Source of the DNA: Lactarius indigo
Taxonomy: Eukaryota; Basidiomycota; Agaricomycetes; Russulales; Russulaceae
DNA length: 25,036 bases
Assembly: GCA_025766275.1 (NCBI GenBank)
Contig: JAFKAC010000290.1
Span: forward strand, 1-25,036
Reading direction: 5' to 3'
Part shown: piece after piece, positions 1 to 9,690 of the stretch
Numbering within the stretch: position 1 is the stretch's first letter
Layout of the letters: each line of letters begins with the position of its first letter
Position numbers and translations under genes: made by a program
Notes under the pieces: generated by a model
Databases searched by the model: none
Seen by the model: only the letters and a program-made list of their open reading frames with translations
Told to the model about the DNA's origin: nothing

Positions 1-162
1 CCCTAAAACCCTAAACCCTAAACCCTAAACCCTAAACCCTAAACCCTAAACCCTAAACCCTAAACCCTAAACCCTAAACCCTAAACCCTAAACCCTAAAC
101 CCTAAACCCTAAACCCTAAACCCTAAACCCTAAACCCTAAACCCTAAACCCTAAACCCTAAA
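1..162. repeat. Telomeric repeat array, CCCTAAA (TTTAGGG) type
   Basis: One 8-base unit CCCTAAAA is followed by 22 perfect CCCTAAA units without interruption, ending at 162. The C-rich strand reads 5' to 3' inward from the first base, the orientation expected at the left end of a chromosome. The 7-base unit is the plant-type repeat, whereas most filamentous fungi use the 6-base TTAGGG; everything downstream nevertheless looks fungal. The first unit with one extra A is either a natural variant or an assembly-edge effect. Confidence 0.97.
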
Positions 163-211
163 TATCACATCGTTCTACAACACACTTCCTCATACTTCTA
201 CCAACATCACT

Positions 212-2226
212 ATGCAGTCTGATCATCTATCTGGGAGCTCAGCTGGGGAATCTGAGGTTTCCTGTCCATCTATCCATGCCCTTGGTGACAGGTTTTCCAT
301 CACTTCTCAGGATGCCCACATCCTGAAGGGGTATGTTGAAGAGTTTCAAAATGCTGACACAGAGATACGGAAGACCATCCTTGAGAAGGCTATGGGGGAG
401 CTATATACTCTTCAGCCTCCAAACTCTACATTCAATAAGAAGATGGCCAAGATGGTATGCATACTTGCACTCTATCCATGTAATCACTCATGGACACAAA
501 ATGACCTCCAGAAAATAAGGACATGGTTTTACAATCACTACTCACGTCCTCATCGTCAGCTTATCAAGTTTACTCGGAAGTGGTCAGCCAGAAATGCATT
601 CTACCATGAGAACAAGGAAGAGATTATGGAACTTGCATAGAGTATGTCTGGTGGAATTCCTGGATCTCAGGCATTCCTCGGAGCCCTCCAAGATGCAACA
701 ACATCACCATGGAAGAAGCTGTCTATTGAAGAGCAAGAACCATATGCAGAAATAGCAAAGGAGTGGTCAGAGGATAGACCCCCAAGGGATATCCAAGCCA
801 AGTAAGTGGTTAATCATGTGTTAGTGATCCACCAATCTTATTTACTTGTTCAGAATGGCCCAGGCTAAATTCCGTAGCCAGATAGTTAGGGACTTCCAGA
901 CCCAGCTATTCAAGACATGTGGAATGCGCTCAATAGTTCTAGTAGCATATGCAGACACAGATGGAAGACCCAGAGCTGCCATGTATGTATTCCTAAGAAT
1001 TATCTGGTTGAAGCACTGTTATATCTGTTCCCATCTATTTACAGGGATGACTGGAATAAGGTCCTGGATGATGGCATGTCCTTTTCTGATTTCTGCCCAG
1101 ATTGGAGAAATGCCTCAATCTGGCAGGAATGGATGAAATATTGCAGGAAGTGCTTTGTCCCAGGTTGTAACATTCACAAATCCCAATACAGCTACAAGCC
1201 CCATCTCATATTTATGAAACAGAGAATGATCAAGGTGCCCATTCCTGGTGCTCAAAGGTCCTCCAGACCAAAGTGAAGATTGTAATAGACACAGATGGTG
1301 AACCAGACATTCCTTCTGTTACTCCGGAGGATGGCTATTCAGCCAAGACCATTCAAACTGTGCTGAGGGATTATTGTAATTCACACATCCGTGAGTGTTT
1401 CATATACTCTATGGAGTCCTGAATAACATAAGTGAGTCAGGGTATGTCTCCAGAAGGAAGAATGCAACCATCCCATGGAGTAAACTTTCCAGTGATCCAC
1501 CCACATGGATTGAAGAAGAGTGCTACCCTTTGGGGTTTCTGTGGGCAGACCCATCAAAACTTCATCTGGTTCAGGTGTTCCAGTTGCTAGACCACTGGAG
1601 GCAACGCCAGAGGGAGGGGTTGATCCCACTAATCTGGAACCCGTCCTGTGAGCTTCTTGCTAATGTGGATCACCCTGTACAGCATATCTGGAACCCAAAA
1701 CGGACCTCCAGAAGAAGTTCCAAATTCAATGAGCCAGAGTCTGACAATCAAAGTGAAGAGGAGGACTTTGCAAAGGAGATTTAGGCTCTACACTCTCCAT
1801 CTGTGACACCACCCCTTCCACCATCTCCTTCTCCATCTCCCTTCCGTAGAAATGAGGAGATTGAACAGACATCCATTCCTGGTGAGCAGCCTATCCCTTC
1901 TCCTATGTTTATATACCCATTCACACTATCTTATAGACATTGGTGAATCACCACATCCTCCTCCATCAAGTATATCAAGACCCAAAAGTTTCCAAGCACA
2001 TCATCGGATTCAAAGAGGAACTCCAATTAGACCTGCAACACACTTCAACTCAGATCCACCAGAGCTTGAGCAAGAGCCAGTCAAGCGAGTGGTTAAGATC
2101 ACACACAAAGCCAGGTAAGCAATTATAGTAAGCACATACATCATTATCTGACAATTATATAGAAATGCAGACACTGGTAGGGGTTCAGGTGGACTTGATC
2201 CTACATACCTTCAGAGAGATCATTAG
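212..2226 (+). pseudogene. Telomere-adjacent multi-exon gene, unknown function, broken
   Basis: I do not recognise a named family. Coding starts at ATG 212 and can be followed to TAG 2224-2226 through introns at 802-853, 983-1044, 1391-1440, 1882-1936 and 2115-2162, all GT-AG and 48-62 bp. The N-terminal part is charged and helical (motif TWFYNHYSRPHRQLIKFTRK). The middle has Trp-rich segments (DDWNKVLDD, SIWQEWM) and a VKIVIDTDGEPDIPS stretch. Then comes LLDHWRQRQREGLIPLIW, followed by a Pro/Ser-rich basic tail ending VVKITHKAR. It is not intact: in-frame TAG codons lie at 638-640 and 1782-1784, with the same frame continuing beyond each, and the frame shifts at least once between about 1125 and 1215. 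Both stops fit CAG to TAG. The 8385-9207 remnant shares the HWxxR...G.IPF motif and tail style, so this looks like a subtelomeric family. The first exon alone would give a 142-aa product. Confidence 0.7.
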
Positions 2227-2368
2227 GGTTACAATAACATTTTGTAGAAATATTAGAATATGTTTAAATGTGAACAGTTTACTGGGATCTGCCTCCCATT
2301 CTGGATTCTAGATAACTCACAGCATTTCCTCACCCATTCCAAGAAGATTCATGTAAGGCCAGTCGTGT

Positions 2369-3025
2369 CATCCGTGTTAGTCACTACACGGAAGGCATGT
2401 CGTCCGTGTTAGTCACTACACGGAAAGCATTTCTTCCGTGTTAGTCACTACACGGGAGGCATGTCTTCCGTGTAGTAATCTCTAAACAGAACGTATGTCT
2501 TCCGTGTAGTAATCACTGAATGGAAAGTATGTCTTCTGTGTTGTCACTACACGGAAAGCATATCTTCCGTGTTAGTCACTACATGGAAAGCATGTCTTCC
2601 ATGTTAGTTACTACATGGGAGGCATGTCGTCCGTGTTAGTCACTACACGGAAAGTATGTCTTCCATGTTAGTTACTACACGGAAGACATTTCTTCCGTGT
2701 TAGTCACTACATGGAAAGCATTTCTTCCATGTTAGTCACTAAATGGAAGGCATGTCTTCCGTGTTAGTCACTACATGGAAGGCATTTCTTCTGTGTTTGG
2801 TCACTACACAGAAAGCAAGTCCTCCGTGGTGAGTCTTCCATGTTGGCCACTTCATGGAAGGCAATCCTTCTGTGTTGGCTACTACACGGAAGGCTTGTCC
2901 TCTTTGCTAGTCGCTACATGGAAAGCATTTCTTCCATGTTGGCCACTACATAGAAGGTGAGTGTTCCATGCTGGCCATTATATGGAATGCATAGCTTCTG
3001 TAGTTGTCACTACATGGAATGTTTG
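2369..3025. repeat. Minisatellite, ~31-bp unit with internal hairpin
   Basis: About 20 consecutive units of 30-33 bp follow the pattern CCGTGT-TAGTCACT-ACACGG plus a spacer such as AAAGCATGTCTT. The two 6-base arms are complementary, so each unit can fold into a short stem with an 8-base loop. Units become more diverged towards the right (after about 2,800), and two (about 2466-2530) have a reshuffled core. Most differences between units are at the single CpG of each arm: CCGTGT becomes CCATGT and ACACGG becomes ACATGG. ORFs on either strand here are by-products of the repeat. Confidence 0.9.
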
Positions 3026-3155
3026 ATGTTCCATATGCTAGCCAGTCCCATTGCAATGTGTTATCTAAGTCTCCAGATACATTTAGACATATGTGTATTC
3101 TATTGACTATTCCCACTTCAAGAAATTTCTCTGGAGCAAAAGAACTCCAAACTGA

Positions 3156-3251
3156 CGTCGGGTGGCCCATGAATTCCAGAAAAATCTAGTGCGTTGGCCA
3201 ACGTCGGTTGGCCCATGAGTCATGAGGGAATCTGCCCATCGGGTGGCCCAT
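3156..3251. repeat. Three short copies of GGTGGCCCAT
   Basis: CGTCGGGTGGCCCAT (3156-3170), CGTCGGTTGGCCCAT (3203-3217) and ATCGGGTGGCCCAT (about 3238-3251) are near-identical and spaced about 47 and 35 bp apart. No coding or structural role is visible. The surrounding 3026-3420 holds nothing else I can support. Confidence 0.5.
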
Positions 3252-3420
3252 CAACAATGGAAGTGATGGCAGATCATTATGTGCAACATGCTGCTGTGCT
3301 GAGCTAGTCTACAGTGTGGACTCTACAGTGTGGACATAAGAGCTCTGAGATCACCATCTGGAATGTACGCCAGACGTGCCACTGCCATGACGACTAACTA
3401 ACACATGACCAATCAATTAA

Positions 3421-4018
3421 AGGTTTATATTCAAAAAGATCATACTACCTCTTGCGAGGGTATGGAGACAGCCAGATGTCCGGAAAGTAATCAAACAGCA
3501 TATAATTGTGCTCAAGCCGAATGTGAGTTGATGCTCACTATGATAGAAGAATTGATAGAAGAGAGAACAACATGTATTCTAGGCATTCCCATCGCTATAT
3601 GATTGGGTTTCATACCCGATCACACTGCTCATCAAATCGATATATGACGTGGAGAGGAAGAGAATATGCAAGGGTCTAACGCCTTGCCACATGCACGTCG
3701 AATTGGTTGCGGCATTAGAACGAGCACTGTGCTTCTGCCATACTGGAAATGCTGCTGTGTTCGCAACCGGTCTGATGGGTCCTCTCGGGTTGAGCAAAGG
3801 AGCTCTTAAAGATGGGTTTCCAATGCTACAAGACTTGTTTGAACATCCCACGATCAAGCAGGCAATGGAGCATGGTCTTGTGATTGCTCATCGAAAATGG
3901 CCACTGAAAAATGGATATCCTGCCATGGCATCTAAGAAAGCTCAAGTTCTATCATATTCTATGAGACATTTCCATGTAAGCCTATAATATTCTATCTTCT
4001 ATCTTTTCTTTTCACCAG
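3421..4018 (+). pseudogene. Internal exons of an unidentified host-type gene
   Basis: A continuous coding segment can be read in one frame across two splice sites: exon up to 3522 (PLARVWRQPDVRKVIK), intron 3523-3582 (GTGAGT to TTCTAG), exon 3583-3975, then intron 3976-4018 (GTAAGC to CACCAG). The second exon encodes FPSLYDWVSYPITLLIK, then YDVERKRICKG, ALERALCFCHTGNAAVF, TGLMGPLGLSKG and KKAQVLSYSMRHFH. Composition and splicing look like a real protein. I associate the style with uncharacterised Agaricomycete proteins but cannot name a domain. No start codon is seen, and the next exon (from 4019) runs at once into the palindrome array and stops, so both ends are missing. The preserved part has no internal stop. 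Confidence 0.6.
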
Positions 4019-4028
4019 GTATATGGAC

Positions 4029-4650
4029 TATCACTCATACGCGGCACCTTTTGATATGAAAGCGACCTCAAAAGGTGCCGCGTATAATCAGATTGGATAT
4101 ACGCGGCACCTTTTGAGGTTGATTTCATATCAAAAAGGCACCATGTATATTCAATCTCATTATATGCAGCACCTTTTTGATATGAAAGCGACCTCAAAGG
4201 GTGCTGCGTATAATGAGATTGAATATACGTGGCACCTTTTTGATATGAAATTGACTTCAAAAGGCGCCGCGTATAATCAGATTGGATATACGCGGCGCCT
4301 TTTGAGGTCAATTTCATACCCAAAGGGCGCCGCGTATAATCAGATTGATTATACGCGGCACCTTTTGAAGTCAATTTCATATCAAAAAGGTGCCACATAT
4401 ATTCAATCTCATTATACATGGCACCCTTTGGGTATGAAATTGACTTCAAAAGGTGCCGCGTATAATCAGATTGATTATACGCGGCACTTTTTGAGGTCAC
4501 TTTCACACCAAAATGGTGCTGTGTATAATCAGATTCATTACATACTTACCTGCGTATATTGCATCTCATTATATGTGGCCGGTTTGGGAAATATTGGAAC
4601 CCAAAAGGTGCCGCGTATATCGTATCTCATTATACGCGGCCGGTTTGGGC
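4029..4650. repeat. Tandem array of ~63-bp palindromes (MITE-like)
   Basis: Eight well-preserved hairpin units (starting near 4036, 4099, 4163, 4226, 4288, 4351, 4417 and 4480) and one degenerate unit (about 4550-4650) follow one another at a 62-64 bp spacing. Each unit has arms ATACGCGGCACCTTTT and its reverse complement around a 17-base centre of the GATATGAAATTGACTTC type. Centres occur in both orientations (+ - + + - - + -). Linkers are AATCAGATTGGAT-like or their reverse complement. The arms resemble terminal inverted repeats of a small non-autonomous DNA transposon, but no transposase or clear target duplication is visible. Long ORFs on both strands (220 and 164 codons) arise from the symmetry. 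Confidence 0.85.
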
Positions 4651-4866
4651 TCCCAGAATATACCATGCTACTCGGAATACAATAAAACGTATATTTCAAG
4701 TACAAACACGACCTATCTGCTGATGCAGATGAACTTTCGACGCCCATGTTTATACATCCTATATATGAGGGACTATATTGGATCTCAAATGGAGAGATTA
4801 AACCCATAAACCCACCATTAACCCTTTACCGAATTAGCTTTTACCCCCCTACAATCTTCGCACACA
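4651..4866. other. No gene seen; leader of the 4867 ORF
   Basis: AT-rich sequence between the palindrome array and the zinc-knuckle ORF. From about 4800 it becomes C-rich, like an untranslated leader. I looked for a 5' LTR matching the one at 6218-6903 and found none, so the left end of that element is missing or was displaced. Confidence 0.4.
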
Positions 4867-6180
4867 ATGCCTTCTCGCTCCTCCTCTGTTGAAGCCCTCG
4901 TTGAACGCTCCATCAAACAAGGGTCCTTCTCTTGACCCCCAACCCCAGAACAACAGACCACCATGGATGTCAACCCGGCACTGGTTGCACTGTTGGAAAG
5001 TTTTGATGGACATCCCAACTTAGTCCCTAGGTCCTCCCTGTCTCCCCCTCCTGAACCAACTGCTACTCCTCCTCCACTCCCTCCTTCCACCCCTCCTCCT
5101 GACTCTCCCCCAGTCTCTGTGATCTCCCACTCGTCGATGCCTCCACTGGAGGATGCCCCTATTGACTATGAGCGTGTGGCTGCCAACGACAACCCTGACA
5201 AAGACGATGACCACCCAGGCCTCCCCTTCTTCCCCAATATAGAGACCTCAGCCCGCTTCCACCCCCTCTACATCAACCAACCTGATGGCACTAAAGTCTT
5301 AGCCAAATACATTGCCTACACCGGTAACCGCCAAGATGTCAAGGGCTGTATGGGCCAAGGTCAACCGGTCTATGGAGAACCTGTGTACCTGGATAGTCTC
5401 CCAGGAGCCATGCCACAGGTCATGTCAGATGACCAGATGCAGCAACTCTCACGTGATGATCCACGGGCATATGCCGTAGATGAGGCACTGAGGGACCTCA
5501 ACTCCCCACAGCTAGATGCGGAGGTCTCTCGCCTTCGCAACTGTTTGGAACAGCGGGCTACGCTCCAGAGGCAGTTCACTGATCTGCAGGCTCAATGCAA
5601 TCGAGTCCATGGACTGCTGTTCAACACCATCTCAGAACTTGATGGGGTGTGCAGTCGACTGGAAGCCGCCCATGCCTACACTCGTATCGCAGAACACTAT
5701 GCTGACACATGGCAGCGACCTTGCCTTTTCCATCACCAAGATCTTCCCTTCCCCCCTCGCCCTGGAGGACCTGTAGAGATGCCTTGCCTCCAGGAAAATC
5801 GCAACGGAGACTGGTGCTGGCACTGTGACAGTCGCTATCATCGCAGCTTCAACTGCCCTCGGACCAAGCGGTACTGTTACCATTGCCAGAGTGCAGGCCA
5901 CTGGCCCAACAAGTGCCTATGGCGCCGGCTTGAAGAACAACCAGGAGAAGAAGATGCTGCTAACAAGTGGTGTGGCAAGTGTTTTAGGAACGACCCCGGA
6001 CATGCCAAGATCCGCTGCCCTGTCTATGAGCAGTGCTGGAAGTGCGGAGTTCGCGGACACTTCCAGTTCCTTCGCACTGATTGCTGCCAGGAGATTATCG
6101 CAGAGAACTACAACTCTGACTGGGTTGACGACGACCTGGTACAGACTGACGATCCAGAGCCTGGCACAGACCGTTTCTAG
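4867..6180 (+). pseudogene. Gypsy-element ORF with four CCHC zinc knuckles, one nonsense codon
   Basis: A 438-codon frame begins at ATG 4867 (MPSRSSSVEALVERS). It is interrupted by TGA at 4936-4938, with the same frame continuing to TAG 6178-6180; an Arg CGA there would restore it. The uninterrupted part from ATG 4963 is 405 aa. Order in that part: Pro-rich stretch (residues 25-55), PIDYERVA motif (about 67-74), FHPLY and VYLDSL motifs (about 100-150), a probable coiled coil (about 185-250), then four zinc knuckles (about 285-385). These are CX2CX4HX4C twice, CX2CX6HX4C and CX2CX4HX7C. Knuckles of this kind bind nucleic acid in retroelement Gag proteins. The PIDYERVA and F(H/Y)PLY parts recur in ORF1 of the 10.3-kb element. 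No protease or reverse transcriptase lies between this ORF and the LTR 37 bp downstream, so the copy is gag-only or deleted. Confidence 0.75.
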
Positions 6181-6204
6181 GGACATCGAGACGACAAGGA
6201 CTCT

Positions 6205-6217
6205 GAAGGGAGGGTAA
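6205..6217 (+). promoter_or_regulatory. Polypurine tract before 3' LTR
   Basis: The purine-rich run GAAGGGAGGG followed by TAA lies directly before TGTTACGG, the position of the plus-strand primer in LTR retrotransposons. It fixes the left edge of the LTR at 6218. Confidence 0.65.
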
Positions 6218-6903
6218 TGTTACGGACTGGACTTGTTTTGACTTTACTATTAGTTTCTTACTTACACTTGCATTCGTGGGAAAGTCTTTCCTTTCTTGGC
6301 TTTCCCTTTCTTGGACTTGCTGCGCACTAGGAGCCTTAAGATTCTCTCCTAGTGCAAAGTGAGACAATGAGACACTCATTGTCCTTATAAGTCTTTATTA
6401 CTACTATACTTGGGCTAAATGCACCCTTTTATGGCAGGTGTCTCACTTTTGTTAAAACTGAGACATGTCTCACTTGCCTTTTATATCCTTGTTTCTTCTC
6501 ACACTTACTGCGGATAGCTGTGCACACTTTCTTCTTTTTCCCGTGCCTGCTGTGGATTGCTGTACTTTCTTCTCACGCTTGCTGTGGATTGCGCCATTTG
6601 TTTGTTCCACACAAACAAACCTTTTTCTATATAAGTTTGGCCCTAGGTAGCTTGTATCCTTAGACTCAACTTCTTTACCATCACAGTATACATTGTTTTC
6701 CCATTCCCTTGGGGTAACTCTCTGCTAAATCGTCGAACCTCTTGAACCCCCTTGAACTCCACTCACATCTTGAGTATTGTGTCATACTCTGAGATCCTTG
6801 TTAACCACTTAAACCTTGCCATTACCAGCTGAACCCTTGCCTATTGACATAGAAAGACCAGACTTGCTCACGCCGAGCTGAACGTTCCTACTGTAACGTT
6901 ACA
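6218..6903 (+). mobile_element. 3' LTR of the zinc-knuckle Gypsy element
   Basis: A 686-bp segment begins with TGTTACGG right after a polypurine tract and ends TGTAACGTTACA, so it has TG...CA ends. A TATATAA box lies at 6628-6634, consistent with an LTR promoter. The right end abuts and interrupts a minus-strand gag reading frame, which proves an insertion junction at about 6903. The expected matching target duplication (ACGGG) and a 5' LTR were not found to the left, so the element is incomplete. There is no second copy in the window for comparison. Confidence 0.7.
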
Positions 6904-7781
6904 ACGGGGGCATCAAGGTTCATCCCCCAATAGACATGCCATTGTGTGAGGAATGAGTCCACCTTGGTACGGTCGCCATCAAATATGGATGGGGGCTCAC
7001 CTGTTAGTTTTTCATGTCCATGTCCTCCTCCTCCCAGGGCTCCTCCACCCAGTGGTCCTCCTGCCGGCAGGCCTCCTCTTGGTATGTCCAGGGGCAGCCC
7101 CCCTCCACTTTGTCGGTGCGGAAAGTTGTCCCCTGGGGGTCCTCCCCTTCCTGGTGGTGGGTCCAGGGGTATCCCTTGTTGCTCGGCTGATGGTGGATCT
7201 CCTTGGTCAGGCCCTATGGCTCTGAAGATTGCCGCATCGTCTGTGGTCATTCGTACTCCGGTTTCTGGTTTGATCGGGAGTAGGTGTACTTGTGATCCTT
7301 GTCATATGGCTTCAGCTGCGTCTCGTGCAGCCTGCTCTCAGATGGTGATGATTTCTTCTGCGGTTAAGGTGGTGGTTGCCATTTCTGCTGTGGGTGATCG
7401 TACGTGGATGACTTTCGGCTGTTCAGAAATGTGTAGGGACTCAGCTCGTTGGATAGTGTACTGTTCGATTGGTCTGACACTTTGTGGTCGGGCTTCTTCG
7501 CTTTATTCTTCTTCTTCTGTTTCTTCACTAATGGCTTCTCTGGTTGAATGTTCTTGTAACTGTCTGTCAATTGGTCCCCAGTCCACTCATGAGTTGAGTT
7601 CTTGCGTATCAATGTCGCACTGGTAATTCCTTCCTGCTGGTCTGATAACATCCCAGCGGTGATCTATCGGGTTCCACGTAATCTCTACCCAACACAAATG
7701 TTCGAAATTGAACTCAACAGGTCGGAACCTCGTAGGTCTGTTGAACTCGACGAAATATCCTGTTTCGTTGCCTCGTTCTCT
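6904..7781 (-). pseudogene. Truncated gag of an older minus-strand Gypsy element
   Basis: One minus-strand frame (open after a TAG at 7782-7784) runs about 290 codons to the LTR junction at 6903 without frameshift. It passes VEITWNPIDHRWDVIRP, then a probable Gag start at ATG 7382 (MATTTLTAEEIITI), a Pro/Gly-rich stretch and GEPPSIFDGDRTKVDSFL. The last resembles the first helix of Ty3/Gypsy capsid domains (pattern: FxGD..K...FL..W..YW). It is cut after MNLDAPV by the LTR. In-frame stops are three TGA (NS*VDW, TI*EQA, AI*QGS) and one TAA, again compatible with C-to-T changes. A minus ORF at 7364-7651 in another frame (Lys-rich) and a plus ORF at 6946-7626 are shadows. No pol part of this element is present. 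Confidence 0.65.
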
Positions 7782-7909
7782 CTACTGGGCTGTCCCAAAA
7801 ATCAGGTGGGTACGTTTCAGTCTCCTCTTTGTTCTAAGTTATATGGATGGAAGTTCATCCACTGGTCGTGAGTATTAGCAGTCGCCACAATGGAATATCT
7901 TGGTCTTAA

Positions 7910-8384
7910 TGTAACGCCGTCAGGATGTTAGCTCGACTTGAGCTTGGAAAGCGACTGTCAACTTAGCTGGACATGTCATGAGACGTATGGCACGAAGGCA
8001 AATGTAGATGCTTGCAGGCACTACGCAGGCAAAGGCTCATTCAAATAGAAGTCCCACACAACTGGGATAGAATATGAGGCAGAGAAGTGACGATTGAAGA
8101 AGACCAAGATGGCGTATCTTGGTCTTCCACAGCTTCCTTAAATACAAGTTGAGCAGGCTTTCAAGTGCTGCTATGGGTCACTGTATTGTAGCATCTGATG
8201 TATCGCGTAAGTAGCACAATCCTAATACTAATACTACCAGTACTAGGATCGAGTCAAGTGTCAGTCAGCAATCGCATGAATCTCCTATCGTACTACATCA
8301 TAATCCCCTAAGTCCGTGACTAATCTACCTTACTGCTGTAGTCACAACCGGTACAGTAAGGGTTCAACACATGCAATCGTAACA
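7910..8384 (+). mobile_element. LTR-like copy, same family as the solo LTR at 17170
   Basis: About 475 bp aligns along its length with 17170-17692. Shared blocks include GTTAGCTCGACTTGAGC, GAAGACCAAGATGGCGTATC, GTATCGCGTAAGTA and AACCGGTACAGTAAGGGTT. Proposed ends are TGTAACGCC and CGTAACA. Unlike the other copy, the 5-bp flanks differ (CTTAA left, CAAGG right), so there is no target duplication. This may be one LTR of a deleted element or a recombined copy. The two copies are clearly diverged, so this family is older than the 10.3-kb element's LTR pair. Confidence 0.7.
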
Positions 8385-9207
8385 CAAGGCAACTTTATCG
8401 CTGCTGAGTACCTGCTGGAGGGGGTCACTCTGACACAATACCATCACATTCGTCTTGATGATGCCAACTCCCTATTCAAGCACTGGATACAGAGGTGAGC
8501 TGCTGGTGAGATCCCATTCCGCTTCAAGAAAGTGGATAAGGCTAACAAGCATTATGATGGTGAGCATTCAACCAGGGGTGGGTCTAATGGACAAAGCCAA
8601 GAAGATGGTGCTGGGAGTCCAAGCAGTGTAAGTAGCTGAGCTCCCTTATGTTTCTGTAACTTTGGCCTCACCCTCACCAGAGTGCCAATGGCCAGCAGCC
8701 TCATGAGGAGCTGCCGATGCAAGAAGATGGGGGAATTCTGCCCCCACACCCTCCCAACCCCCCACCACCTCCTCCACCTCCTCACACTTGGACTCAGACT
8801 TGCCCTCGCCCTTGCCCTCACCCTCGCATCATCACGCAGCACCCAGCTCCCATTGGCAGCTCAAGGACAGGTCCTGCCCAGGAATGCTCCCCTGATGACC
8901 ATGTAAGTGACCTAAATTCAATCTAGCGCCTCTCACTCAGGGCCTCTTACTCAGGCAACTGCCGATACCCCCCCCTCCAAGCGCCAGAAAGTTGATCACC
9001 ATTTGACAAATGCACAGAATGACACTCGGTGCTCAGCATGTGTAACGCGGCCTACTGAACAGGCTAAGCAAATTAAGTAAGTGATAGCTTCCTCATTGAC
9101 TCTAGAAGGTGAATGTGTCCAATAGGAGCAGCGGCATGTCTGCCAGGACCAGAGTGGGTCACTAGAAGGAGGAGGAGCAAGGGGCATGCACCACTGCAGA
9201 TGATTAG
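8385..9207 (+). pseudogene. C-terminal remnant of the telomere-adjacent gene family
   Basis: Coding begins exactly at the end of the upstream LTR (QGNFIAAEYLLEGVTL), so the N-terminal half is missing. It continues through introns at 8628-8680, 8903-8954 and 9077-9125 (49-53 bp, GTAAGT donors). The first exon carries LFKHWIQR, a TGA at 8496-8498, then AAGEIPFRFKKV. The motif parallels DHWRQRQREGLIPLIW of the 212-2226 gene. The second exon is Pro-rich; the third holds KRQKVDHH and CSACVTRP; the fourth has an in-frame TAG before the terminal stop at 9205-9207. The stops are compatible with C-to-T change. Function unknown. Confidence 0.6.
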
Positions 9208-9328
9208 TATCTCCCTCACATCCCTTTTCTGAATTCTCACTTGTACCAAGCGTCTCTCAGAGTGTAACGTAAATATCTATCTATACATGTGTTGTGCAAA
9301 TTTTCAGCACCATTAAATGCCTTGACAA

Positions 9329-9690
9329 TGATCTAGTGTTGTGGCAGCTCAAGCCAACATTTTTGCTGCCTTGGTAAATAAGATTTCGGAGATCTGAAAA
9401 TATTTGGGGAGGTAGATATTCTCAAACACTGAGGAATCCTCCACTGACTCTAAGCGATAAAATCAGACTGTTTGTGAGTTATTTGACCAGCTCTGAACAG
9501 CTGCTGAAACATTATGACCAACTCACAATCACACAGGGCGAAACAAGACAGCAAATGGAGATTGAATTTGATACAGAAATTGTACAGTAGGGCAGTGAAC
9601 TAGCTAGATGTGAGACAAGTATGTAAAGAGATACTGAGGCAGAGAGAAATAGTGAACAGGACAAAAAAGATGCCGAAAATGTGTAAAGTA
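9329..9690 (+). pseudogene. Possible heavily decayed coiled-coil gene
   Basis: Two reading segments look protein-like despite many stops. About 9329-9500 reads VVAAQANIFAALVNKISEI and on, with four in-frame stops (TGA, TAG, TAA, TGA). About 9495-9685 is in another frame and has a charged heptad-like run (GETRQQMEIEFDTEIVQ, then RDTEAERNSEQDKKDAEN) broken by TAG and TAA. The charge pattern suggests a coiled coil. No start or family is recognisable. The stretch 9208-9328 before it shows nothing. Confidence 0.3.

Noticed and set aside
1164..1191. A 28-bp intron to restore the frame of the telomere-adjacent gene
   Set aside because: Too short compared with the 43-62 bp introns seen here, and joining leads to a stop; small indels explain the shift better.
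2369..4545. CRISPR-like arrays (minisatellite and palindrome array)
   Set aside because: Repeat and spacer are not distinguishable, spacers are not unique, and the setting is a eukaryotic telomere-linked region.
4012..4685. Overlapping ORFs of 220 aa (plus) and 164 aa (minus) with repeated AAYNQ-YTR peptides
   Set aside because: Both are produced by the palindromic array; a palindrome gives similar translations on both strands. No splice or start evidence.
7364..7651. Minus-strand Lys-rich 95-aa ORF
   Set aside because: Shadow frame of the decayed gag/pre-gag frame, which gives a longer and more sensible protein across the same bases.
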